From assembly GCF_022398475.1 (NCBI RefSeq), contig NZ_JAKEVM010000009.1, positions 1 to 55,719 of the forward strand: 55,719 nt of DNA, in the 5' to 3' direction. This document shows, one piece after another, positions 27,292-36,661 of the stretch; position 1 is the stretch's first letter, and each line of letters starts with the position of its first letter. The notes below the pieces were generated by a model. That model saw only the letters and a program-made list of their open reading frames with translations. It searched no databases and was not told the origin of the DNA. The stretch comes from Pseudoalteromonas shioyasakiensis (lineage in GTDB: Bacteria > Pseudomonadota > Gammaproteobacteria > Enterobacterales > Alteromonadaceae). A program made the position numbers and the translations under genes.

Positions 27292-28311
27292 CTAGTCTCT
27301 TAACTTCATTGTCACCAACACAACGCCATGGTCGGTACTTTGATCATCATAGGCAAACTGGGGGTTGATCAAGTGCTGATCATAGGTGTGATAATCAACC
27401 ACCTCAAAAAAGCTACCCTGAAACCCGGCATCAAACTCACGGGATAACAAAATATAATCAAATACTGAGCTGCTACTGCCAAAATAGTGGGTGGCTTCTC
27501 TGTCGTTCTCGGTGACAACATGGCGCTGATAGAGTTGCCAACTATCTTGTAGTTTAAACTCTGAACGAGATGGGCTATTTTGCCTATGACCGCTAAAACG
27601 AAGGTGGTCAGCGATTAAATGGTTAAGCACGCCATCGTGTAACTCATTATTAAAGTCCCCCATCACAATCACAGGGTTATTGGTGTGCGCTCTGCGCTTA
27701 ATGATTTCTACGAGTAACAGCGCTGCTTCACTGCCACGCTGCATGCTTGATGCCCAGCGTCCAAGAACTTGCGATTTTAACTGCATAACTAAGTTTTGCT
27801 GTTCGCTTTGGCTTTCATCCTCTTGGTGATGGAGCATGCTGCGCTTAGATTTAAAGTGCACTACATAGCAATCGACGTGTCCTAAGTGAGGTACTTCAAG
27901 TGTCGCGCGAATAATACTGCGGCTAAAGTTAAAATTATCGCTCAAGCCCATCGCTAAAATATCATCTTGCTCTGCCTCAACCTGACTGACAGCAACAATT
28001 TTATAGCGTGAGGCAATAGCCACAACCGGATCGCGATAAATAAAGTCATCAATCACCGTTGGCTCATCAACGACTGCAAAATAGGGGTAACCCTCTGCGT
28101 TAACTTGTTGTTTTAGCTCATTGATACTGAACACTTCTTGAAAGCCAATGATATCTGGCTGCTGATTTTTAAGGTAATCGGCCAACCAGCGCTGCTTTTT
28201 GGCCCACTGCTCAGCGCTATAAATGCGCTGAAAATCATAAAATGCGTCAGGTGGCGCTAAATAATTATATAAATTAAACGTCGCCACCTTTAATTGACTG
28301 TTTTCTATCAC
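27292..28311 (-). CDS. Endonuclease/exonuclease/phosphatase-family protein
   Basis: The 339-aa product has the EEP (DNase I-like) fold. Motifs in order are LKVATFNLYNYL (Asn), DIIGFQEVFS (metal Glu), NPVIVMGDFNNELHDG (Asp and Asn), FDYILLSREF and the C-terminal STDHGVVLVTM (Asp-His). No signal peptide or membrane segment is seen, so a cytoplasmic nuclease or phosphodiesterase is likely. The substrate is unknown. It is separated from the upstream SpoIIAA-like gene by only 8 bp, so the two are probably one operon. Confidence 0.87.
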   Translation of the reverse strand: MIENSQLKVATFNLYNYLAPPDAFYDFQRIYSAEQWAKKQRWLADYLKNQQPDIIGFQEVFSINELKQQVNAEGYPYFAVVDEPTVIDDFIYRDPVVAIASRYKIVAVSQVEAEQDDILAMGLSDNFNFSRSIIRATLEVPHLGHVDCYVVHFKSKRSMLHHQEDESQSEQQNLVMQLKSQVLGRWASSMQRGSEAALLLVEIIKRRAHTNNPVIVMGDFNNELHDGVLNHLIADHLRFSGHRQNSPSRSEFKLQDSWQLYQRHVVTENDREATHYFGSSSSVFDYILLSREFDAGFQGSFFEVVDYHTYDQHLINPQFAYDDQSTDHGVVLVTMKLRD

Positions 28312-28319
28312 TTAACTCC

Positions 28320-28694
28320 TTATTCGTGTAACCACTCAGTGGCAATAATCGGGTCTTCAAAGTATTTCACTTCGCCACTGATAAACCAGTTACCCACTTT
28401 GCTTGCCACTTGTTGCCAGTTTTTGTTACCAAGCACAGCTATACGGCAAAACTCTTTGTTATGTTTAAGGCCTAACTTAAAATCATCCCACGCCGCTTGT
28501 AACTCCCAGCCTTCTAACTCAGTAATATCAACATAGGCTCTTATTTTTGCACTCGGAACTGCCGCTACAGCATTATCTACAAGAGGAGTGAGAGTTTTAT
28601 AATCCTCGTGGGTAAGCTTTCCGACTACTTTAATTGTGAGATAAAAAGTCGTGCCAGTTCGCTCAAGGCCAATGGCTAAACCATGCTTTTTCAT
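28320..28694 (-). CDS. SpoIIAA-like (STAS-type) protein
   Basis: The 124-aa product resembles the SpoIIAA-like family found in many proteobacteria, a STAS-type fold. It starts MKKHGLAIGLERTG and has VVGKLTHEDYKTLTPLVD, IRAYVDITELEGWELQAAWDDFKLGLKH and a C-terminal FEDPIIATEWL, all typical. Function in the family is unclear; lipid or nucleotide binding has been suggested for STAS folds. ATG 28694 is chosen because AAGGAGG sits 5 bases upstream. It probably heads a two-gene operon with the EEP protein. Confidence 0.82.
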   Translation of the reverse strand: MKKHGLAIGLERTGTTFYLTIKVVGKLTHEDYKTLTPLVDNAVAAVPSAKIRAYVDITELEGWELQAAWDDFKLGLKHNKEFCRIAVLGNKNWQQVASKVGNWFISGEVKYFEDPIIATEWLHE

Positions 28695-28805
28695 GTCATC
28701 CTCCTTGTTATTCATAATTAATAACTGTACTTCCCTTGCTCTATCTGATCAACTAGGATGGTAGTCTCGTAATGACATTCATTAAAGCACAATTTAGGAG
28801 TTTCA

Positions 28806-29645
28806 ATGAGTAATACCGAAAGTTATACGCCACCTAAAGTGTGGCAATGGGATGCAGAAAACGGTGGTGAATGGGCGAAGACTAATCGTCCGGTCTCAGG
28901 TGCAACCCACGAGCAAGACTTGCCCGTTGGTAAACACGATCTTCAACTCTACTCACTTGCGACACCAAACGGCCAAAAAGTGACTATCATGCTCGAAGAA
29001 CTATTAGAGCTTGGTATTGATGAAGCTGACTACGATGCATTTTTAATTAAAATTGGCGATGGTGATCAATTCTCTTCAGGGTTTGTCAGTGTTAACCCTA
29101 ATTCAAAAATCCCAGCCTTAATGGATCACAGTACAACGCCCCTTACTCGCGTGTTTGAGTCAGGTGCAATTTTACAATACCTGGCAGAAAAGTTTGATGC
29201 GCTGATCCCAAGCGATCACGCTAGTAAAACAGAATGTCGAAATTGGCTATTTTGGCAAATGGGCTCTGCCCCATACTTAGGTGGAGGCTTCGGTCATTTT
29301 TATAGTTATGCCCCTTTCAAGATGCAGTACCCAATTGATCGCTTCACCATGGAAGTAAAACGCCAGTTAGACGTATTAAACCGCCATTTAAGCGACCATG
29401 ACTACATGGCTGGTAGCGAATATTCAATTGCCGATATCGCTATTTGGCCTTGGTATGGCAGCTTGGTACTTGGCAATTTATATGATGCAGCTGAGTTTTT
29501 AGATGTTGAGTCATATAGCCATGTGATGCGCTGGGCAAAACAAATTGAGCGCCGCCCTGCAGTACAACGAGGTCGCAGAGTAAACAAAACATGGGGTGAT
29601 GAAGCTGAGCAGTTAGCAGAGCGCCACTCTAAGGAAGATTTTTAA
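28806..29645 (+). CDS. yghU: Glutathione S-transferase-family disulfide reductase YghU
   Basis: The 279-aa product matches the YghU/Nu-class glutathione transferases: an N-terminal extension (TPPKVWQWDAENGGEWAKTNRP), a thioredoxin-like domain with LYSLATPNGQKVTIMLEELLELG, and an all-helical C-terminal domain. E. coli YghU has disulfide-bond reductase activity and binds two glutathiones. It is cytoplasmic. It is not a maleylacetoacetate isomerase, so it does not fill the gap in the tyrosine pathway. The MFS gene begins 8 bp downstream. Confidence 0.92.
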   Translation: MSNTESYTPPKVWQWDAENGGEWAKTNRPVSGATHEQDLPVGKHDLQLYSLATPNGQKVTIMLEELLELGIDEADYDAFLIKIGDGDQFSSGFVSVNPNSKIPALMDHSTTPLTRVFESGAILQYLAEKFDALIPSDHASKTECRNWLFWQMGSAPYLGGGFGHFYSYAPFKMQYPIDRFTMEVKRQLDVLNRHLSDHDYMAGSEYSIADIAIWPWYGSLVLGNLYDAAEFLDVESYSHVMRWAKQIERRPAVQRGRRVNKTWGDEAEQLAERHSKEDF

Positions 29646-29664
29646 GGGCTTAAATGCCCTTTTT
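29644..29664 (+). terminator. Terminator-like hairpin overlapping the MFS start
   Basis: AAGGGC pairs with GCCCTT across a 6-base loop and is followed by four T. The 5' arm contains the ribosome binding site of the next gene and the ATG spans the loop and 3' arm. It can therefore be a yghU terminator, a translation switch, or both. Confidence 0.55.
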
Positions 29665-30979
29665 CATAAAAATAAAAAGTATGCAAAAGCTCAGTAAAGA
29701 AGATATCTACCAACGCCTCAGTAACACCGAGGATGCCCGTGCCTGCAAAGCAATTGATGAAGCTGCTTGTAAAGTAGTGCCCGGCAATTTTCTTACCTTA
29801 TTAGTAAGCCAACTATTTAGTAAGTTTGCAGATGCCCTGTTAAACCCTAAAGTGACCCTGCCTTGGCTTTTACAGAGCATTAATGTACCAAGTAGTTTTA
29901 TTGCTTGGCTTGTGCCTATTCGTGAGTCAGGCTCAATGTTGCCACAACTGGCCATCGCAAGTGCTATTCGTAGGCTGCCTGTCAGAAAGTGGGTTTGGGT
30001 GATTGGCGCCATAGTGCAAGCCTTGTGTATTGTAGGCATGCTTATTTGTGCTTTAACACTTCAAGGTGCAACGGCAGGTTTTGCTATCATCGCTATTTTG
30101 ATTATCTTTAGCCTTGCTCGTGGCTTTAATTCCATTGCTGCAAAAGATGTATTAGGCAAGGTCATACCTAAACAACAACGAGGCAGCATTAGCGGTCTTG
30201 CTGCGAGTTTTGCAGGATTTGCAACGCTCACATTTGGTCTTGGTTTATGGTATCTACAAAGCCTTGGCTATGAAAATGGGGTGTATGTTGCTTTAATGCT
30301 GGCCGCTTTAATGTGGCTGTTTGCAGCGCTCAGTTATAGCCGCATTCAAGAATACAAGGGCGCAACCGAGGGCGCTGAAAACGGCTTTCTGCATGCTTTA
30401 TCAAAATTAAAACTGCTTTACCAAGATAAACAATTTGCTCACTTTATTATCACTCGTGCGTTGTTGCTATGTTCTGCTTTGAGCGCCCCGTTTTATATCG
30501 TTCTTGCTAGTGAACAGGCTTTCGACTTTTCACTACTTGCTACATTTATGGCCCTTTCGGGGCTTGCCAGTTTAGTCTCTGCGCCAATTTGGGGGCGATT
30601 AAGTGATTTATCGAGCCGCAAGGTATTAGTGTTTGCTGCAATGCTCGTCACCCTCAACGGTTTCGCCGTTTATTTAGTTGCTTATCTGAGCCCACAAACG
30701 CTCAATGAATTTTGGCTATTACCGCTCTGTTATTTTTTACTCACCGTAGCTCATCAAGGGGTTCGCCTTGGTCGTAAAACCTACCTTGTTGATATGGCTG
30801 AAGGAAACAAGCGCACTGACTATGTCTCTGTTAGTAATACGGTGATCGGAGTTATATTATTACTGCTAGGTAGCGTCGGCTTACTAAATACCTACTTAAC
30901 GACTGCTGAGTTAATTTTTTTCTACAGTATCTTAGGCTTACTTGGTGCAATTAGTGCGTGGTTTTTACCCGATGCCTAG
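29654..30979 (+). CDS. MFS transporter
   Basis: The 441-aa product has about 12 membrane helices and a cytoplasmic N-terminus of about 50 residues with an acidic, charged start. Its second half has the motif APIWGRLSDLSSRKVLVFAAM, a variant of the MFS loop motif, and RGFNSIAAKDVLGKVIPKQQRGSISGLAASFAG in the first half. I cannot name a substrate. AAGGG lies 5 bases before ATG 29654; ATG 29681 (MQKLSKEDIYQRL) is an alternative but has no ribosome binding site. The start lies inside a hairpin at the yghU end, so expression may depend on read-through from yghU. Confidence 0.82.
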   Translation: MPFFIKIKSMQKLSKEDIYQRLSNTEDARACKAIDEAACKVVPGNFLTLLVSQLFSKFADALLNPKVTLPWLLQSINVPSSFIAWLVPIRESGSMLPQLAIASAIRRLPVRKWVWVIGAIVQALCIVGMLICALTLQGATAGFAIIAILIIFSLARGFNSIAAKDVLGKVIPKQQRGSISGLAASFAGFATLTFGLGLWYLQSLGYENGVYVALMLAALMWLFAALSYSRIQEYKGATEGAENGFLHALSKLKLLYQDKQFAHFIITRALLLCSALSAPFYIVLASEQAFDFSLLATFMALSGLASLVSAPIWGRLSDLSSRKVLVFAAMLVTLNGFAVYLVAYLSPQTLNEFWLLPLCYFLLTVAHQGVRLGRKTYLVDMAEGNKRTDYVSVSNTVIGVILLLLGSVGLLNTYLTTAELIFFYSILGLLGAISAWFLPDA

Positions 30980-31037
30980 ACCCTGCAGTAAAAAAAGCGC
31001 ATAATCGCGCTGATTTTATTTCCAAAAAGGACTTACT

Positions 31038-31424
31038 ATGAAAAAGGCAGCTCTTGCACTTCTTACGCTACTTACACTTTCTGCTTGTAGCACCAGTGTG
31101 CCTATTCGTAACTTTGACGCAAACCCTGTACCGCAAATGGCGTCTGGCCAACATGACCTTGAAAGTATCAAAACCAATATTTTAAAAGCATGTATGAAAC
31201 TAGGCTGGACGTGTCGTTCAAATGCCGAAGGTCAAATCTTAGGTAAACTTGATATTCGTAAACACCAATTACGCGTTGATATTACGTTTAACGAGCAAGA
31301 ATATTCTATTGATTACAAAGATTCGATAAACCTTGATTACAATGGCAAAAAAATCCACCGCCAATATATCAATTGGGTTACCAACTTAATGCGCAATATT
31401 GATGCTGAATTAGCTTATAAATAA
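31038..31424 (+). CDS. Small lipoprotein of unknown function
   Basis: The 128-aa product has a clear lipoprotein signal (LLTLLTLSACSTS, lipidated Cys at about residue 17). The mature part of about 110 residues has one conserved-looking CMKLGWTCRSNAEGQILGKLDIRKHQLRVDITF stretch and a beta-rich middle; two cysteines could form a disulfide. I do not recognise a function. It is probably outer-membrane anchored. A strong bidirectional terminator follows. Confidence 0.75.
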   Translation: MKKAALALLTLLTLSACSTSVPIRNFDANPVPQMASGQHDLESIKTNILKACMKLGWTCRSNAEGQILGKLDIRKHQLRVDITFNEQEYSIDYKDSINLDYNGKKIHRQYINWVTNLMRNIDAELAYK

Positions 31425-31445
31425 AATTGACGCAGAATCAGGTAT

Positions 31446-31474
31446 TAAAAAAGGCGACCTAGGTCGCCTTTTTC
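31446..31474. terminator. Bidirectional terminator
   Basis: A perfect AAGGCGACC / GGTCGCCTT dyad between A and T runs separates the convergent lipoprotein and S9 peptidase genes. Confidence 0.9.
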
Positions 31475-31478
31475 TTTG

Positions 31479-33398
31479 CTAATTTTTCAAGTTCTTATCG
31501 AAGAACTCTAAAAACGCTTTCAACGTTTTAATTCTATACGGCTGGTGCGATAAGTAATGATCGCCATCTTCGAGCTCAATGTAAGTAACATCTTTGCCTT
31601 CGTCTTTAAGTTCATCATCCATTTCACGACTATGATAAACAGGCACTACATTATCATCAGAGCCATGAACCAATAGCACCGGACGATTAATTTGCTTTGC
31701 AAAATTAACAGGCGACACTTTTTCTAGTTTATCGCCATCAGTTCCAAATTGCTTACGCACAATTTCTTTATTAGTGAAATAACGCGCTTTACTAACAATA
31801 CGCTCAAGATCAGTAACGCCAGCAAAGCTTGCTGCACATTTGAATGTTTCAGGGTGTTTAACTACTGCCATTAATGCAGCATAGCCACCATAACTTGCCC
31901 CGCCAATACAAATTTTATCTTTATTAGCGATACCTTCTTCAACAAGCCAATTCGCCGCATCTTGCAAATCATCTTGCATTTCTTTACCAAAACCTTGAAC
32001 TGCAGCCATCTCAAATTCATGCCCATAGCCACTTGAACCACGGAAGTTTGGTTGCAGTACTGCATAACCATTATAAGCAAGTAACGCAGTCCAATAGTCA
32101 AAACCAGCGTAATCACGAGCCATTGGCCCACCATGCGGGAACACAATTGTTGGTAACTTATCACCTTCTTTGTAACCCACAGGTAGAGTTAAATACCCTT
32201 CAATAGTTAAGCCATCACGAGCTTTATAACTAATTTTCTTTTTACCGCTGTAAACAGTTTCATCAACATCTGGAAATGCCGAGGCAAATGCAGTTAATTC
32301 GTTAGAATCCCGGTCACCCAACATATAGGTACCAGGGATTTGCTCACCTGAAACGTAAACCACATATTGACGCTGTTCTTTACTAGTATCAATAATATCA
32401 ATATCAAACTTATCTGCCGGCAATACAGCGCGTAAGCCATTATAAAGGTTGTTTAAATCTTCATCCCAGTAACGGATCCCCTCATCTAATTGAGAGTGCG
32501 TAAACCCTGCTACTTCACCTGTAAGAGATGAATAGAATATATGACCGTCGAAGTCATAGTTATCATCGCTGAACACTAACTCTTTTTTCATGGTCGTTAG
32601 GTCCATTTTATAAAGCGCATCATAGCCATCTTTAAGAGCTTTGAAGTAAAGAATATTAGGGTCTTTATCGAAGCCCAAAACAGTCACTACATCAGGGCTA
32701 AATGCTTTATATTTGAATAACGTTTTACGGTTATCTCGATCTTCGTCATAAAGAATATATTCAAATTCGTCTTCATCCATTTTTAGGGCAATACGCACAT
32801 TACCTTGGCGGTCTGCTGTCCAATCAATCACTTTACTACGTGAGCGCTGAATTTTTTTCTTACGAAGTGTACTTAAATCAAGTTCATACACGCCAGGGGC
32901 ATTGGCAACATCAAAATCACCTTGAACTAAAATTTTATCTTTTTTATCGGGTAAAAAGCTGATTACCTGATCACCAAATTGCGGTTGGCGTTCATCACGA
33001 TTAAAGTTAGGCTTTATAGCCAGTTTCGCCTTGCCATCACCACCAATTTTATATGCATATAAACGTGTAGAGGTATATTTAGGGCCGCCAAATTGGCGTT
33101 GAATATAGCGGGCACCTAAAAGAAGTACCTCATCATTTGCCCATTCATACCAATCGAAGAAAATAGTATGATTATCTGAACGAATAATAGAATCAGCTTC
33201 TTTAGTTTTACGGTTATAAACCATTAAAACCAGCTCACCATTTACATTTCGAATAAACGATAAATTTTTACCATTTGGCGAAAATTTTACTTGGCTAAAA
33301 GCGCGTAAAGAGGCGAATGATTCTACAGGGAGTTGTGTGTTTTCAGCAGCACGAGGCATTAAGCTCAGCACTGCAAAAAGAGTAAGCAGTAAGTACTT
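31479..33398 (-). CDS. Exported S9-family prolyl oligopeptidase-like peptidase
   Basis: The 639-aa product has a signal peptide (MKYLLLTLFAVLSLMPRAAE), an N-terminal beta-propeller (about 25-370) and a C-terminal alpha/beta hydrolase domain. The nucleophile Ser502 is in GGASYGGYAAL, the Asp in LVHGSDDNVVP and the His in EDGDHYLSH. It resembles the acylaminoacyl-peptidase/dipeptidyl-peptidase branch of S9 and should cleave peptides in the periplasm. ATG 33398 gives a clean signal peptide and is preferred over ATG 33413. A second S9 gene, fused to Sel1 repeats, lies at 41.1 kb. Confidence 0.92.
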   Translation of the reverse strand, partial: KYLLLTLFAVLSLMPRAAENTQLPVESFASLRAFSQVKFSPNGKNLSFIRNVNGELVLMVYNRKTKEADSIIRSDNHTIFFDWYEWANDEVLLLGARYIQRQFGGPKYTSTRLYAYKIGGDGKAKLAIKPNFNRDERQPQFGDQVISFLPDKKDKILVQGDFDVANAPGVYELDLSTLRKKKIQRSRSKVIDWTADRQGNVRIALKMDEDEFEYILYDEDRDNRKTLFKYKAFSPDVVTVLGFDKDPNILYFKALKDGYDALYKMDLTTMKKELVFSDDNYDFDGHIFYSSLTGEVAGFTHSQLDEGIRYWDEDLNNLYNGLRAVLPADKFDIDIIDTSKEQRQYVVYVSGEQIPGTYMLGDRDSNELTAFASAFPDVDETVYSGKKKISYKARDGLTIEGYLTLPVGYKEGDKLPTIVFPHGGPMARDYAGFDYWTALLAYNGYAVLQPNFRGSSGYGHEFEMAAVQGFGKEMQDDLQDAANWLVEEGIANKDKICIGGASYGGYAALMAVVKHPETFKCAASFAGVTDLERIVSKARYFTNKEIVRKQFGTDGDKLEKVSPVNFAKQINRPVLLVHGSDDNVVPVYHSREMDDELKDEGKDVTYIELEDGDHYLSHQPYRIKTLKAFLEFFDKNLKN

Positions 33399-33589
33399 CA
33401 TAATAAAGTCCATTTCTTTTTTATTGTCGCGGCAATAGTAACATTAAATTACAAAAAAAGACTAATTCAAAAAAATTAGACACCTCTTCCATTCGTTTAA
33501 AACGAACGTAACACTCGATTAATAGCATTATTAATTTATTTTTTGCTAATTATAATAGCTGCACAACTTCAGTTTTCTTAGGTGACATG

Positions 33590-34189
33590 ATGAAAAAAGT
33601 ACTTGTGTTAAATTCATCTTTAAATGGTGAACAAGGTAATTCAACCAAGCTTAGCCAACTATTTGTTGAGCAGCTTGCTAACAACCAACAAATTTCAGTA
33701 ACAACTCGCGATTTAAGCGACAATGCGATTGCTCACTTAACGCAGACAGAAATGGCTGCTTGGATGACTGATGCAAACGAACGTAGCGATGAGCAAAAGC
33801 TACTTGCTGCAATTTCTGACGATTTAATTGCTGAACTTAACGATAACGAACTGATTGTCATTGGTATGCCAATGTATAACTTTGGTATTCCATCAACATT
33901 CAAAACTTGGATTGATCGTATTGCTCGTGCTGGTATTACATTTAAATATACAGAGCAAGGCGCTGTAGGTTTAATTAAAGACAAAAAAGTAGTGGTACTT
34001 GCTGCCCGTGGTGGTGTATATCAAGGCACCGACATGGATACACAAACTAAATACTTAAAAGATGTACTTGGTTTTGTGGGTATGACTGATGTTAACTTTA
34101 TTTACGCTGAAGGCCTTGCAATGCCAGGTGCAGATCAAAGCTTAGAAGCTGCACAAAACGAAATAAAGGCTTTCACCGCGTCACTTTAA
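33590..34189 (+). CDS. azoR: FMN-dependent NADH-azoreductase
   Basis: The 199-aa product is a flavodoxin-like azoreductase/NADH:quinone reductase. Visible motifs are VLVLNSSLNGEQGNSTKLS (FMN phosphate loop), VIGMPMYNFGIPSTFKTWIDRIARAG (characteristic of AzoR) and VVVLAARGGVYQGTDMD. It reduces quinones and azo dyes in the cytoplasm, probably to limit electrophile stress. ATG 33590 is preferred because the ribosome binding site AGGTG is then 7 bases away; ATG 33587 would be only 4. Confidence 0.93.
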   Translation: MKKVLVLNSSLNGEQGNSTKLSQLFVEQLANNQQISVTTRDLSDNAIAHLTQTEMAAWMTDANERSDEQKLLAAISDDLIAELNDNELIVIGMPMYNFGIPSTFKTWIDRIARAGITFKYTEQGAVGLIKDKKVVVLAARGGVYQGTDMDTQTKYLKDVLGFVGMTDVNFIYAEGLAMPGADQSLEAAQNEIKAFTASL

Positions 34190-34211
34190 TATGTGATTAA
34201 TAAAGCTAGAT

Positions 34212-34241
34212 ATAAAAAAGCGGTCATCATGACCGCTTTGT
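34212..34241. terminator. Terminator between azoR and the polyproline gene
   Basis: A perfect AAAGCGGTCAT / ATGACCGCTTT dyad with essentially no spacer lies between the convergent stops. Confidence 0.8.
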
Positions 34242-34244
34242 GAT

Positions 34245-34712
34245 TTACGCTGTGACCGATAACAGCGAATCACCTTCAGATAAACCAAACTTTTCTTGCA
34301 CAGAGGCTAGAATCGCTTCTTTATCTTCTTCTCCCAGTTGATCAGAATATTGCGCTAACAACTCATCTAAATAACTGACAACTTCTTCGCTATCAACCTG
34401 CTCAAGTGAATTACCACTTGGCGGCGGTGGTGGCGGACCAGGCGGACGCTCACCTTCAGGACGACCTAATTCACCGACTTCAGCGGCATCAAAGCCAGCT
34501 TCAGCCATAATTGCTTCCATTTCTTGACCCGGTTGAATACCCGCATCCATAAATGTCTGCATAATAGATTGTGCATCTTCTGCAGTTAAGTTTTCAGGAT
34601 CAAACTGAGCTAAGGTTTCATTCATTAACTCTGTTTGTTCACTGGTCAACGGTTCTGCTTGAGGTCGTTGCATGGGCTGAAAATTCGCACCCGATGAAAC
34701 ACTGTTGATCAT
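34245..34712 (-). CDS. Proline-rich protein of unknown function
   Basis: I do not recognise this 155-aa acidic protein. It has a helical N-terminal half (LTAEDAQSIMQTFMDAGIQPGQEMEAIMAEAGFD), a central GERPPGPPPPPPSG run, and a helical C-terminal half (VVSYLDELLAQYSDQLGEEDKEAILASVQEKFGL). There is no signal peptide. Its start codon overlaps the stop of the EF-hand gene in an ATGA junction, so the two are translationally coupled. The helical halves could be degenerate EF-hand or similar pairs, but no complete calcium loop is seen. Polyproline runs of this length usually need EF-P for translation. Confidence 0.7.
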   Translation of the reverse strand: MINSVSSGANFQPMQRPQAEPLTSEQTELMNETLAQFDPENLTAEDAQSIMQTFMDAGIQPGQEMEAIMAEAGFDAAEVGELGRPEGERPPGPPPPPPSGNSLEQVDSEEVVSYLDELLAQYSDQLGEEDKEAILASVQEKFGLSEGDSLLSVTA

Positions 34713-34996
34713 CGTTGATTTTCCTTACGTTTTGGTGGTTTATGGTTGTTGAACTCGTCTTCAGTTACTTCACCATTTTGATCAGCATCCATGTCATTAA
34801 AAATGGTTTGCAGCATATCTTCAGGCATAGGCTGTTCACTAAACTCAGTAAAATCAATCGCCCCATTGCCATCTATATCAATCGATGCAAAGTCAGGTCG
34901 CTGGGGTGGACCGCCTTGATGGTCGCGAGCAAAGCAAGCGGGCGCTGTGGCTAACAACGAAATAGCTAAAACAGAAAGTGCAGATAATTGCTTCAT
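34709..34996 (-). CDS. Exported EF-hand calcium-binding protein
   Basis: The 95-aa product has a signal peptide (LSVLAISLLATAPACFA, cleavage near residue 23) and two full EF-hand loops. Loop 1 has Asp40, Asp42, Asn44, Asp48 and Glu51; loop 2 has Asp70, Asp72, Asn74, Glu76 and Glu81. It should bind calcium in the periplasm or outside the cell. It is co-transcribed with, and overlaps by 4 bases, the gene for a proline-rich protein that has no signal peptide. The partner and role are unknown. Confidence 0.85.
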   Translation of the reverse strand: MKQLSALSVLAISLLATAPACFARDHQGGPPQRPDFASIDIDGNGAIDFTEFSEQPMPEDMLQTIFNDMDADQNGEVTEDEFNNHKPPKRKENQR

Positions 34997-35164
34997 AGCG
35001 AACCTCTTATGTCATTCAATTGACCGTAAGCATAATCTGAATACCATCCAAAAGTGTGTGGGCAATATGCTACAAATGTGGAAACTTTGTGGATTGCTTT
35101 AGTAATTAATCTAAGTTGTGACTTGCTACGTATAATCATTAAAGCAATTTTCAACTCCACGTTT

Positions 35165-36661
35165 ATGGCAGGCTCAAAAAAACAAAAAGTAAATCTTGTT
35201 TGGTTTAAACGTGACCTACGACTATCTGATCATCAGCCACTTGCCAGTGCAATTGCATCAGAGCTGCCTTGCTTACTTATTTACAACTTTGAGCCCCTAT
35301 TACTCGAAGACCCCCATTACAGCTTTAGGCACTGGCGTTTTGTTGCTCAGTCACTTAAAGACATCAACCAACAGCTCGAAAAATATAACGCTGAAATCGC
35401 CATTTATAATCAAGAAATGATTACCTTGTTAGAAACCCTTAGTGAAGATTTTGATATTGCAGGGGTTTATAGTCATGAAGAAATAGGTCTTTACAATACC
35501 TTTGAGCGAGATAAACAGGTCAAACGCTGGCTAAACAGCAAAGTAATTCCTTGGCACGAAACGCCACTTGGAGGTGTAAAACGAGCGCGGCCAAAACAGT
35601 TTGATTGGCAAACACATTGGCATGGCGTGATGAACCAACGTCTTGTAACGCCAAATTGGCAAGCCTTTAATGCAGTGCAGCCTCATAATTACCAAGCAGC
35701 AACCTGTGCTGATGATTTTCTAAAGCACGACCCGCAGTTTCAATATGGTGGCCCTCATGCAGCCAGAGCTTGCCTACAGAGCTTTGTAGAGGAGCGTGCA
35801 AAGAGCTACCAAAGTGGTATCTCGAGTCCTTCCAAAAGTAGAGATTCATGCTCTAGGCTTTCGCCTTACTTAGCCTTTGGCAACTTGAGCCTCAGACAAG
35901 TTTATCAAACTCTAAAATACTATTTAGCAAAGCAGCCTTTAAGCTGGCGTCGCTCATTACATGCTTTCGAGTCAAGGCTTCACTGGCATTGCCATTTTAT
36001 GCAAAAATTCGAAACTCAATGCAGCATGGAGTTTGCACCGCAAAATGCGGGCTACAAGCACTACCCTTATCGCGATGATGAACTCGTTGCAGAGCACTTA
36101 AAACGCTTTGAGCAAGGTCAAACAGGTATTCCCATTATTGATGCGTGTATGCGCTGCCTCGCAGCAACGGGTTACATTAATTTTCGAATGCGCGCTATGT
36201 TGGTCAGCTTTATGACTCATCATATGAACATTCATTGGCAATCAGTCAGCTTTATTTTATCGCGTTATTTTTTAGATTTTGAGCCTGGTATTCACTACCC
36301 ACAAATCCAAATGCAAGCATCGGTCACAGGAACCAACACGATTCGTTTGTATAACCCAATAAAGCAATCTGAAGATAAAGACCCAGATGGCATATTTATT
36401 AAAACATGGTGCCCTGAGCTTAAAAACTTACCCATAGAAGATCTCCACCAGCCATGGCAACAGCCGCCAATGGAGGCCTTATTTAATAACTTTAAACTCG
36501 GCGAAGACTACCCTGAGCCTATGGTAGATATTGAACATGCAGCCAAACAAGCACGTGAGCGATTATGGTCATTTCGAGAACGTGATGATGTAAAGCGTGG
36601 CACAAAAGCCGTATTGAATAAGCATGTGATAAGCCTTAAAAGACAACGCCATGGCTCATAA
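35165..36661 (+). CDS. Cryptochrome/photolyase-family flavoprotein, divergent
   Basis: The 498-aa product has both photolyase domains: an N-terminal alpha/beta antenna domain starting [18 protein letters not shown], and a C-terminal FAD-binding helical domain with [62 protein letters not shown] and a C-terminal [20 protein letters not shown]. By eye against E. coli PhrB, the Asp372 and Trp359 equivalents are kept. The proximal Trp382 is Ile, Trp306 is Asp, and Asn378 near flavin N5 is His. It may repair DNA by a changed electron path or be a sensor. ATG 35165 gives the normal photolyase N-terminus. A DUF2256 gene overlaps its end. Confidence 0.85.
   Translation: MAGSKKQKVNLVWFKRDLRLSDHQPLASAIASELPCLLIYNFEPLLLEDPHYSFRHWRFVAQSLKDINQQLEKYNAEIAIYNQEMITLLETLSEDFDIAGVYSHEEIGLYNTFERDKQVKRWLNSKVIPWHETPLGGVKRARPKQFDWQTHWHGVMNQRLVTPNWQAFNAVQPHNYQAATCADDFLKHDPQFQYGGPHAARACLQSFVEERAKSYQSGISSPSKSRDSCSRLSPYLAFGNLSLRQVYQTLKYYLAKQPLSWRRSLHAFESRLHWHCHFMQKFETQCSMEFAPQNAGYKHYPYRDDELVAEHLKRFEQGQTGIPIIDACMRCLAATGYINFRMRAMLVSFMTHHMNIHWQSVSFILSRYFLDFEPGIHYPQIQMQASVTGTNTIRLYNPIKQSEDKDPDGIFIKTWCPELKNLPIEDLHQPWQQPPMEALFNNFKLGEDYPEPMVDIEHAAKQARERLWSFRERDDVKRGTKAVLNKHVISLKRQRHGS

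Noticed and set aside
28806..29645. Maleylacetoacetate isomerase to complete the tyrosine pathway
   Set aside because: The N-terminal extension and NGQK motif identify the YghU class instead.
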